NCBI GenBank assembly: GCA_002633005.1
Contig: NMRA01000217.1
Location: forward strand, 234,967 to 298,966
Direction: 5' to 3'
Source: Phoronis australis
Taxonomy: Eukaryota > Phoronida > Phoronidae
DNA length: 64,000 nt
The translations under genes were made by a program, and so were the position numbers. Under the pieces are notes generated by a model. The model made no database searches, was not told the origin of the DNA, and saw nothing but the letters and a program-made list of their open reading frames with translations. This document shows positions 46,501-64,000 of the stretch, in pieces (the first letter of the stretch is position 1; the number at the start of each line of letters is the position of its first letter).

Positions 46501-49248
46501 CCACGATTACCTGATCCCCGCCTCCAGTCGGCACAGACCCGTGTTGCAGATCCACGCTTAGCAAAAGCAGTTGAGAAGCCGGCTGCTCAGCCAGTTGTCA
46601 CATCATCAAGCTCCGACATGGATGAACCTGCTCTCGTGATCGAAGAGTCCCCAGCCTCACCGGAGGGGCCTAAATCACCGGAGCCAGAGAAAATACTTGT
46701 GTACAAGCTTAGGGAGATCTATGTTGCACCACGGACATTTGCTCTGCCGGCCAATTACCAAAGTGAAGCGCGTTTCAAGAAAGATCCCCGCATTCAAAAA
46801 TACTTAAGTCTGCAAGGCAACATCAAAAGTCCTCCCCCACTATCACCATCTATTCAAAAACAAATGAGTTTCCAAAGACAATCAAGTTCTGGCTCACCAG
46901 CAATGTCGCCGAGACTAGACAATCAAAGGACTGACTCAAAACTAAGTGGCAGTGAACCAGCAGATGTTCGAAAAAGACCCGTTGATCCCCGTGTTAAACC
47001 TTCTGACCCACGACCTCAAGATCCTTTGTTAGCTGGGTTTACAGTNNNNNNNNNNNNNNNNNNNNNNNNNNNNNNNNNNNNNNNNNNNNNNNGCAATCAG
47101 CTCCGGCGCTGGGCAGCAGCCACCACCCGTGTTCAACATAACTCAGATGTTGACAAGTATTAAGAGCCAGTGAGTAGCCACGCTTGTGTTGTGGTCAGCT
47201 TGTTAGGGTCGAAGATAGGACAGTTTAGGACACAATGTTTCATTTTATCATTTTTTTCCATGAAAGATGTGCAGCACAAGACTAATTTAATTGATTTTCC
47301 ATGTTCATGTTTTGTACTATAACTACTGCCAGGCAACATTTTGAAAAATTGGGGTAATTCACAAGTGTTGGAAGCTCTTATAAATGAAAGTTGACATTTT
47401 TGCAATTATTTTTGTCTGAAATTGGTGAGATTTTACTATAGTTACTAACGAACAGATGTGTTATAATGATGGTTAGCTCTCTACAGACATCATTGATGAT
47501 CCATTTTTGATGCTTTATTTTGGGTTAAGTAAAACTGATCTAGTATTGAGGTGATTTTTCAAAGACGGCCTTGTTGTATGGTCAAGTGTTGAACATAAGG
47601 CAGTTTCAAACGAGACCTGCCAGAATTGTGTAGTGCACTGTCCTACGCTTTAACTAAGCTGTCCTACATGGTGCAATGTCTAGGGAGGTGTGAACCCTCT
47701 TTATCAGGTGATTCTGTGGTATTCTATTCTGCCTGTTACAAATAAAATACTATTAAATTGCCTTGTATTTGACTCTATCTAGAGTGGAACATTGTGGTAT
47801 TTTCAGCGCATAGAAGTGAAGAAAATGTCATGAATTTGGCTGTTAAGGCACAAATTAGAGCTGTGGAGTTCTATTTCTGCTTGTAACTGAAGAGTGGAAG
47901 AGCATGGAATCACCCTTAGTTGTATAACTTTTAAATATCGTTATCTATATTGTTGCATGTATGGTGTAACCGATGAATTCTGGTTCTATTGAACCATTCT
48001 CAGGAAATGTTATGATCTCCTTTTTGCAGGGGTTCCACAACAAAAGTCGACCCACGCTTGACTCAGAGTTCACCAAACATCGTTAAGCAAGACCCACGAT
48101 TACCTGATCCCCGCCTCCAGTCAGCACAGACCCGTGTTGCAGATCCACGCTTAGCAAAAGCAGTTGAGAAGCCGGCTGCTCAGCCAGTTGTCACATCATC
48201 AAGCTCCGACATGGATGAACCTGCTCTCGTGATCGAAGAGTCCCCAGCCTCACCCGAGGGGCCTAAATCACCGGAGCCAGAGAAAATACTTGTGTACAAG
48301 CTTAGGGAGATCTATGTTGCACCACGGACATTTGCTCTGCCGGCCAATTACCAAAGTGAAGCGCGTTTCAAGAAAGATCCCCGCATTCAAAAATACTTAA
48401 GTCTGCAAGGCAACATCAAAAGTCCTCCCCCACTATCACCATCTATTCAAAAACAAATGAGTTTCCAAAGACAATCAAGTTCTGGCTCACCAGCAATGTC
48501 GCCGAGACTAGACAATCAAAGGACTGACTCAAAACTAAGTGGCAGTGAACCAGCAGATGTTCGAAAAAGACCCGTTGATCCCCGTGTTAAACCTTCTGAT
48601 CCACGACCTCAAGATCCTTTGTTAGCTGGGTTTACAGTTCCAAAGCCGCCCGACTTGGAAAAGCCGAGTCTGTCAAAATCAGTGACATCGGCACTGGATA
48701 TCACTTCGAACAAAACTGTGAATGGATCGGAGCAAAAAACTGTGAATTACCGAAACGATCCGAGGTTCAAACGCAAATCAAAGGCTTTGACAATTAGTCA
48801 GCCAGCCAGCAACTTCCCAGTGAATCTTAGTGACAGGTCGCATCAAAGCGGTGGCGATAGTAAAGCTGCAATGTTGCGCAAAACAAATATGGACTACACG
48901 TCACCACTGCAATCTCCACCAGCTGTAGCACCAAGCGAAGGCTACGACAGACAGAAAAGACCAGGCTCTAAACCTAGTGGTGATAAACTGCAGATCAAAG
49001 ATCCAAGGAAAGCCATGTTGAACTCTCAGAATGTGGATCCGAAACCTACCGGATTCACCGATCCCAGACACGTTGCCAAAATGGACATTGACGGATCAAG
49101 GTCACCGCAAGTACCAAACCCCGACCAGTACGGAGATGGCAACCCCGGTGATCACGTGATACTATCAGTGCCACCTGAAGGCAGTCAGACAGCCAATCTT
49201 AAGGAAATGTTCAAGTCGTTTGACCCGACTGCGTCCCCCTTCTGTTGA
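36655..49248 (+). CDS. CCCH zinc-finger protein of the ZC3H4/ZC3H6/ZC3H8 family, 11 coding exons
   Basis: Exons: 36655-36844, 39144-39283, 39659-39864, 40456-40543, 41008-41175, 41673-42106, 42798-43135, 43379-43573, 44324-44424, 45184-45281, 48030-49248. They join in frame to 3177 nt, 1058 residues plus TGA. The second copies 46437-47045 and 47093-47169 are redundant. Order: acidic N-terminus with EDGEILEDGEIDDDG; a Ser/Arg then Lys-rich block (about 75-115); a YDSP-repeat segment; three CCCH fingers (254-325); a Pro/Met/Gly-rich region (exon 7); NWYSSDEEEE (exon 9); a long tail with many DPR(L/I/V) motifs ending MFKSFDPTASPFC. Human ZC3H4 works in the Restrictor complex that terminates unproductive pol II transcription; ZC3H8 belongs to the snRNA elongation complex. 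Which paralogue group this gene joins cannot be settled here, so no symbol is given. Confidence 0.93.
37009..38945 (+). mobile_element. 5' fragment of a tyrosine-recombinase (DIRS/Ngaro-like) retroelement
   Basis: A block of higher GC and CpG content inside intron 1 of the zinc-finger gene, in the same orientation. It has about 0.95 kb of non-coding leader followed by a gag-like ORF. No reverse transcriptase, RNase H or recombinase follows before exon 2, so the copy is truncated. Both borders are approximate: the left is placed where base composition changes, the right just after the ORF stop. No target-site duplication was found, which fits recombinase-mediated insertion but does not prove it. 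Confidence 0.6.
37961..38941 (+). CDS. Gag-like ORF1 protein of a YR retroelement, 326 aa
   Basis: The ORF starts MPKDSADRKSGS and is open for 326 codons. Residues 1-150 are low-complexity, rich in Ser, Thr and Pro (SWPPFYAPPPPHMGG, then an acidic DSEDE stretch). The C-terminal half is folded-looking and contains the signature VDALGLLGYASAKINSTRRD, a C-terminal IIKPHLNSKY and LLFGDQL. I associate this with ORF1 (gag-like) of DIRS/Ngaro-type elements, from memory of the family and not from a search. The end, GSQWRRTNIAQ to TTLDQ, may be read-through into flanking sequence after truncation. Confidence 0.6.
   Translation: MPKDSADRKSGSTSIEKPPKKTSSSSVTLPSIDSLTRASSPDRQPPPSEPSTTAASATAAQTPEPTTDRSLFNPPTLMPSWPPFYAPPPPHMGGYHYWPQPVPMEDYAHFAPSSDSEDETASTSPLSGAPLPHSAEPPFVGLLASHLADQSEEQAPPVSDAVASLVNSLWERGKAFDIKQAHDNHPRPDNITVHKTDLNEEIADVVQNHKTVKFKEGQLKSAQSAIARAAIPLTKLVDTLITTAPKHLNAKDLVDNTVDALGLLGYASAKINSTRRDIIKPHLNSKYHSALNKASASDKLLFGDQLKLLGSQWRRTNIAQLTTLDQ
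41143..41855 (+). CDS. Three tandem CCCH zinc fingers (exons 5-6)
   Basis: Finger 1, CKFYLDGKCQKGNDCGFSH (254-272), is split by the intron at 41176-41672. Finger 2 is CKYYLNGYCSKATDCPFYH (283-301). Finger 3, starting CKFFHMGNKC and ending CRFSH (306-325), has eight rather than seven residues in its first spacing. Spacings are C-x7-C-x5-C-x3-H twice and C-x8-C-x5-C-x3-H once. Fingers 2 and 3 are only four residues apart. These fingers bind RNA in the family. Confidence 0.95.
42350..42625. repeat. Dispersed repeat, family B copy 2
   Basis: It matches 7742-8060 in ordered blocks, the clearest being AAATCACTTCTCATCTGAGC followed by AAGGAACAA. It lies in the intron between exons 6 and 7 of the zinc-finger gene. 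Non-coding. Confidence 0.45.
43826..44240. repeat. Dispersed repeat, family A (long copy)
   Basis: It starts near GGTCATGTAGGACCTTATCAAG, has the core GGGTCATGTGACCATG, then AATAAAATGTAACAAAAAAG, ATTTGATATAAATATG, and ends with CATTTTGGAGAACAGTACAC. The copy at 58085-58535 follows the same order over about 440 bases. It lies in the zinc-finger gene intron 8. Confidence 0.65.
44519..44627. repeat. Foldback hairpin with about 40-bp arms
   Basis: The left arm (44519-44558) runs from GGCAATGGTCTG to TTTTGAGAACCA. The right arm (44589-44627) is its complement, from TGGTTCTCAAAA to CAGACCATTACC, with a few mismatches and a 30-base loop. It lies in the intron between exons 9 and 10 of the zinc-finger gene. 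It could be a tiny foldback transposon or yield a structured intronic RNA. Confidence 0.8.
45205..47045 (+). repeat. Left copy of the duplicated exon 10-11 region, ending at the gap
   Basis: It contains most of exon 10 (from GCAATCAG), the intron and the first 609 nt of exon 11 (46437-47045), where the gap cuts the open frame at AGCTGGGTTTACAGT. It is matched by 47093-48638. The left copy has about 0.37 kb of intron sequence (about 45500-45868) that is replaced by about 70 unrelated bases in the right copy. Exon 11 differences that I counted are synonymous. Confidence 0.88.
47046..47092. other. Assembly gap (47 Ns)
   Basis: A run of 47 undetermined bases. The sequence before it (exon 11, GGGTTTACAGT) recurs at about 48628-48638 and the sequence after it (GCAATCAGCTCC) recurs at 45205, so the gap joins two overlapping contigs. 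Confidence 0.95.
47093..48638 (+). repeat. Right copy of the duplicated exon 10-11 region
   Basis: It starts inside exon 10 (partial exon 47093-47169) and runs through the intron into exon 11 (from 48030). In exon 10 the codon AGC of the left copy reads GGC here (Ser to Gly), the only replacement change I noticed. Exon 11 continues past the overlap to the stop at 49248, so this copy supplies the complete 3' end. Confidence 0.88.
48030..49248 (+). CDS. Zinc-finger gene exon 11: DPR-motif tail and stop
   Basis: The 1219-nt last coding exon encodes residues 653-1058. It carries about ten DPR motifs (VDPRLTQ, QDPRLPDPRLQ, ADPRLAKA, KDPRIQKY, VDPRVKPSDPRPQ, NDPRFKRK, KDPRKAM, TDPRHVAK) and a conserved-looking LVYKLREIYVAPRTFALP segment. 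DPR(L) motifs are a hallmark of the ZC3H4/6 C-terminal half. It ends LKEMFKSFDPTASPFC. Confidence 0.92.
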
Positions 49249-51013
49249 GGGCATCACCACTCAATTGCCTAAGTGAGACTGTGGATCGAATGTGTATGAA
49301 GCAGTAAATGTGCCCACTGGTTCTGGGTCCGTTTTTACTGTCCACAGTGTTGAAAGTAGGTGAAACTGGCCCTCATCGCCAGTGTGTTTTGTTTTTATGC
49401 ATTAATCAATGCAGCTGTCATATATACTATAATGCACGTTATCGCGATTGTCAAATGGGTGCAAACACTGTGATGATTGTACGTTATTCAGAACAGATCT
49501 GAAGGAGCAGCATGCTGTAACTAATTGGACTCTATTTATTGTGCAACCCATAATTGTAACCCGTGTTGTAACCATCGTTCGTGACCAAGTCATACACTCT
49601 ATTTATTGTCTTGTTTTAGAATTGTATAGAAATGATTACTGAACAAGTCGAGATCAAGATTTGTGTCTTACCTGTGAAATTGTGCAAGCACTTAGTATCA
49701 GCATTGACTAACACAAATTATTGAAACAGGAGTGAGCGATTCCATTACTCCTGTAGAAATGCTGTTCTAAAAGGGTCACAGGCAGATTGAAAATCAAATT
49801 TTATTTCTTCCTAGTAATTTTTGCGTGAAAATAATGCTCAGCTGCATTTGAACGACAAAAATTTTCCGTTGAAAACCGCCATTGCTTGAAGAATTTCAAA
49901 ACCATCAGTGTAGCCTTCATGGTTGCATTGACCACTGCTTGGTTTGCAACTTCTGTTGAGCTAAACCCCGCTTTAAACTGGTAGGGTTTAAACCCACAGG
50001 GTAGGCAGAACTACTGAGTGCATTCATTGGTGACTGAGCATAATGTAATTCAGTGTTATTGGTAACAGGACTAGCTTTTGATAATAAATTTTGTAAGAAC
50101 ATCATTTCAAGTCTATTTTAATGGTCAGTCAATACCGGGAATTTCTAGTAGTTGTCCACACAATAAGCGTGGTGCATTTTTTTACCTTACAGGTAGTCCA
50201 AAAATGAGCCCTGGCATACTTTTGGGAATAAGGTGCCTGCCTAAACACAAAATTTGTCGCATAATCGATCATAATGGATGTTTGCCCGTGAATAAAATGA
50301 GCATTTATAGCAATTGGTTGAACTAATGACTAAAGAAAATATGAATACAGCCTCGTTTTTGACAGAGGCTTGCTAACAGAATTGTGACTACACAAGTAGG
50401 CAGGCACAGGAGCCAATATTTGGAAATTCCCAGGGGGTTACACAGACTAAAACAGATCCTAAACAGTCTCTTACAAAGTCCACCAAGTCCAATAAAATGG
50501 CAATAGTTTTTGCTTTATTTAGTTGCAATTTTACACATTATAAATGCCAGTGGATGCAGATGGTAAACCCAATACCATCCATTAGGTTTCATTTACACGC
50601 AAGATTACGAGTTCAGGTTATTGGTATTTGGTCAGTGCAAAAGTAACAATTTGTAATATAATGTCACTTCACTTTTTTACTCACTGTCTCAATAAAATTA
50701 TAATGTACCTTACAGCGGCCACATACGCCCAGCCAAGGCCCGCACATGGTTTTACAATAGAAGCTAGACTTCTCACAGCTAGACATCAAACCAAATTTCT
50801 CAGCTACGAATAACAAAAATGTTAAAACATTCAACAGGAATGAAAGAGAGTCTTTTATCCGTTACTGCTCCAAAAGCGACTGGTGTCAAAAAATTCAGGG
50901 TCTATTTGCCTTCAGGTACTAGAAGTAGTTAAAAACTGGCCTTCCATCTCAAAAAACAACTTCAGATTGAAACCACTTGATGGTCCAACATTCAATTGGT
51001 CAATTCTTCCTTA

Positions 51014-51578
51014 GGGCTGTTCCAGCAAAATCTGTGTGGGAGGGGGGGAAGGCAACTGAAATAAAAATTTATGGTTGGTTGCGTTTGATTTAAATTCAAA
51101 ATGGCTGGTGGTCGTACTTCAAAAAAATAAAAATTTACAGGTCGTTGTTGTTTCATTGGGCCATGTTTGATGGTGGGTAATTTTAGTAAATTTTATAAAC
51201 TATCCGCACAGAATCAAAAACTGAAACAAAAATGCAACTTGCAAAAAGCTCCGACTTTTTCACTCCCTCTGATCTCCTCATCGGCATGCCCATAACACCA
51301 TTTAAACACAGGTGCTCGAATTTCTCGATTGCTAATAACCATATATAGGAAACATGTGTTTTCTTAGTAATGAATGACGTTAGTGGTGATGGAGGAACAG
51401 ATAAACTCAAGCGCCTGTGCAGTCAACCACAAGAACAAAAAAAATTACGGGTGGTTGCATTTCAAACTTATAAAAAATTACGGGTGGTAGGCTGAAGAAA
51501 TAAATGAAAAATATGGGTAGTGGGTGCGAAAAATAGGTGCCTTCCCCCCCTCCCATACAGATTTTACTGGAACAGCCC
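51014..51578. mobile_element. PIF/Harbinger-type MITE, 565 bp
   Basis: The left end GGGCTGTTCCAG continues through a G-run to AAGGCA. The right end is its complement over about 42 bases with three or four mismatches. The element is flanked by TTA on both sides (51011-51013 and 51579-51581). A three-base TWA duplication and GGG termini are typical of PIF/Harbinger elements. Internal sequence repeats ATTACGGGTGGT-like and AAAATTTA(T/C) words in several copies. No transposase ORF is present. Confidence 0.8.
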
Positions 51579-54249
51579 TTAGATACATTGGAGATTTTAG
51601 AGTTTGGAAAAAACTGACAGTTGGAGAGACAAGGCAACACACGTTGGTTCATCTCGGCATGTCAGTTTATGCGCCTGGCACAGTCTCTAGCATTAACGAG
51701 CTATCAGTTGTTTGCAAACCCAGAAATCGCTTACAATCTGCGCAAATCCAGACCAATTTCATAGTGGCTAAAAGCAAAAGTTAGCTTCCTTGGCAGAATA
51801 CGAGTTTATGGCTGCTTTAAGTCAAGCTCATTGTCAACTGTTACAAAGACCAACCACACAGATTAATGAGAATCCCACTAACACGTGCATCAAATTTGTC
51901 ACAAATATACTTTTGAAAGTATTGCCCTTCTCCATACAACATTATTGAGAGGAAATCCAGAAAAAGGCCGATGAACTCCGACAAAAATATTCCTTCCCAT
52001 GATCGTTTCAAAAATGAAGTTGATTTCAGAAACCAAGTGAGACAGATATCAAGTGACCTACGTGTATCTAAAATTGACATTTCGAACTTTTTACTAATCC
52101 AATTACCTGAATGGTGTGTCCTGGGGTTGAAACCATTCTTTATCACTGTACAGAGTACATTCTATGTGACCAACTTGGGATCATTTCAGTATAGGTATTG
52201 AGTAAGGATAAACTGTTGGTGACAAAACACAAATCTACTGTGAGGAATCATGTGATTAACACGACTGAAATCACATACAGGCTGTCCTTCTTTTGGAAGG
52301 TCCTGCTATTCAACGAGAAAAGCTGCACTGAAGCCTGGGCCGTGTTATGTATACGCAAGACACTCGTAAGAAAAGTTACAGTAAAGGTCAAAAGTATTCA
52401 AACAAAATAAACCAGAATTCCCCCATCATGACAGCTGGGTGTAAGCTCAATAGTCAGAGTGGTCTTCCTTTATGACGGAAAACGAACGAGAAGAAATAGT
52501 ACGGTGACTTAGAATTTTCCTGCCAGAATAACCACTACTCATCATTTTGCAGCTAACAGAACAAGCCATCATGACAGGTAAACAATATTTTCTCCCCCCC
52601 TACTTTTGTCATAAACTGCAGTGTGATCGTGAGCTTTGGTTGAAATGCATAGCAAAGAGTCTCACGAGACTTGCATGATCTTGCGTCTTCACGAAATCTT
52701 GCGTCTACAGAATGTAGCCCTGTAAGCATGGTGTAATATTTTATCATTTTCGCATCTTTAACGCTTCGTTGAAATTTCCTAGTTTATCACTTGTTAGCAT
52801 AAGCAAAGGCAAACCTGTATTGAAGTCAACAAGCTTCCAACAAAAGTGAAAACTTCCTCTCACAACAGAACCTTAGAAGAACATGGCTGAATCAAGGCAT
52901 ACTTGCCAGCAATACAATTTTGCAAAATAACTCCCAGTTATCTAGAAAAACCCCTGGGGACTCTTTGGATGCAAAGCCACTTTGCTTTCAGAGGGTTACT
53001 TTTAAAAAACCCAGTAACCACGCCCACTTACCAACACCATGTCAATGTGTCGACCAATTATCAAATACAAATCGAATCCAATTCTAAATTTTGTTACGCT
53101 TTACGCTCGGTGAAAAATCAAATGCACTGAGAGATTATCTCGTCACATGATTCGTTACCACGGCAACTGGGTATAAACAAGTCCAACAATAGATGTCTAG
53201 CGTATGCTGAACACCCCGCATTCTTTCTGATGGAATGTTACCAAGCACGAGAGACAGTAAACACATGTGCTCATTTACACAACTAACATGCTTCCTAACC
53301 CATCATTTAAGTTAACTGCTGCAAATCTAAACAAATTATCATGACAAACTCTCTCAAATTGGGAAGTTCAACGCAGTGCGCACCTATAATAACTCGACCC
53401 TACTTCTCAGATCCATTCAAAATGTTTACTGATCACAAGCACAGTTCAGTAACTGGGGCCCACATAACCATGACAATATTTAAATTATAGTGAGCACTGT
53501 TTAGGTAACATGACCATTACCTTGGGACACCCCCCGCCCCCTTCACACAATGATTAACGTTGAAATTCTCGATTCAATTTTGCGAAGTTCACAAAAATAG
53601 GGCCAGTTCACACTTATTCTTTTTCCTGGTCATGCTTTGGTCAGAATATGGAGCTCTGTAGTGCTGTTGTTGGTTTCAGTCTTATCACAACGCACTTAAT
53701 TTGCACTTGGCATTTCAGACCCGTCCATTCAGTGCTCAATACAACTTTAACTTAAAATGTATTTAAATTATCAAAGCCACTTCCAACACAGTCTAAGCAG
53801 AGAGGTCGTAAACAAAATGGCTGATAGCTTATGGTCACAATTAATATGAGTGTACTGACACAAGCTTTTCAGTAATTGTAATAGAACGGTTCGACTTCAT
53901 GGCTTTCCAATCGACTCACAACAGGCCGTCATTTGTAAAATCCTGAGAAAAATAAAAAAGTAATCACAACTTTTTCTGCATCAATATTGACTACAAACTC
54001 TAGCAACTGCAAGTGGTACCAGACAAAAATAAAAAATCTAATTTCTTATTTAAATTTTTTAAATGGATTACAACTTTATTACATCCTCAATGCAAACTTT
54101 CATGAAAAACATTTCAGGCAGAAGTACATAGCAATTCATATTAATTCATTATCTTTATTCCACACCTACAACCTGCTGCAGCAGTGAAATGACACAACAA
54201 TGAATCCTGACAATGGGAGGTCATGTCACAGTATTAGTCATTACAGGTG

Positions 54250-54385
54250 AACAACTTGTAGTGATCAACAACTTGTAGTGATCAACAACTTGTAGTGATC
54301 AACAACTTGTAGTGATCAACAACTTGTAGTGATCAACAACTTGTAGTGATCAACAACCTGTACCGATCAACAACAAGTACTGATC
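54250..54385. repeat. 17-bp minisatellite, 8 units
   Basis: Six perfect copies of AACAACTTGTAGTGATC followed by two degenerate ones (AACAACCTGTACCGATC, AACAACAAGTACTGATC), about 280 bases beyond the CRK stop codon and so possibly inside its 3' UTR. Confidence 0.97.
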
Positions 54386-54668
54386 AACAGGTTGATCAAC
54401 AGAACATGTTGGAACTATTTCAACACACAGATGACCATTTAAGTACGAGTCATCATATTAATACCAAACATTGATACATCCTACTCTTGCGACTTGTTGC
54501 CAAAGTTCTCTACAGTCACTCTGCGCTTGTGGACTTTGACATCATTTCACAAGCGAACATTCCTGACTTGGGTGGTGTATTTATATTGCATTTGCATAGA
54601 CTTGCGTGCTTCGGCGGCTCCCTACTGGGCACACCTTGTCTCCGCTCACTGTACCTATACACAAAGTC

Positions 54669-64000
<9,332 letters not shown>

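Larger units (their letters stand above)
49249..54668. other. Convergent intergenic region between the zinc-finger gene and CRK
   Basis: The left part must hold the 3' UTR of the plus-strand gene; AATAAA words occur near 50083, 50291 and 50490. The right part must hold the CRK 3' UTR on minus; tttatt (AATAAA on minus) occurs at 54154-54159 and near 54075. Between them I see no conserved coding sequence, only a Harbinger-like MITE (51014-51578), weak family B similarity beside it (about 51582-51780) and a 17-bp minisatellite (54250-54385). Confidence 0.6.

Noticed and set aside
54250-54385. Possible regulatory operator array of 17-bp units
   Set aside because: Perfect tandem copies decaying at one end are typical minisatellite behaviour; no evidence of protein-binding function.

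Overview
The window comes from an intron-rich animal nuclear genome. It holds three conserved metazoan genes with many small exons, GT-AG introns of about 0.1 to 3 kb, AT-rich non-coding DNA and many short non-autonomous transposon-like repeats. No prokaryotic feature is present. The proteins are clearly metazoan but not closely vertebrate-like, so I suggest an invertebrate (for example an invertebrate deuterostome, cnidarian or spiralian). I cannot name the species. The genome is evidently very heterozygous.

Layout. Positions 1-5540 carry no recognisable gene. Positions 5541-28700 (minus) encode SPT5, the large subunit of the elongation factor DSIF, in 24 coding exons that I could join in frame to 1034 residues. 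A probable non-coding first exon lies near 30412-30475. A compact promoter region at about 30476-30709 faces both ways. To its right is a plus-strand gene for a CCCH zinc-finger protein of the ZC3H4/ZC3H6/ZC3H8 family (coding 36655-49248, 11 exons, 1058 residues). Its first coding intron contains the 5' part of a tyrosine-recombinase (DIRS/Ngaro-like) retroelement with an intact 326-codon gag-like ORF. A gene-poor stretch (49249-54668) with a Harbinger-type MITE separates it from a tail-to-tail minus-strand gene for the adaptor CRK (54669-62992, SH2-SH3-SH3). The first exon of CRK is not visible and may lie outside the window.

The sequence has three N gaps (24289, 47046-47092, 55947). Each is flanked by near-identical direct copies of 0.75-1.8 kb whose ends abut the Ns. 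The best reading is unmerged overlapping contig ends from two haplotypes, not real duplication. They make exon 4 of SPT5 and exons 10-11 of the zinc-finger gene appear twice. The coding differences are synonymous except for one.

Functionally, SPT5 and the ZC3H4-type protein both act on RNA polymerase II elongation and termination, and here they appear to share a divergent promoter. CRK is an unrelated signalling adaptor. Apart from these genes the window holds minisatellites (23, 59, 17 bp units), at least three TIR elements, two dispersed repeat families, a tRNA-like sequence and a strong foldback hairpin.
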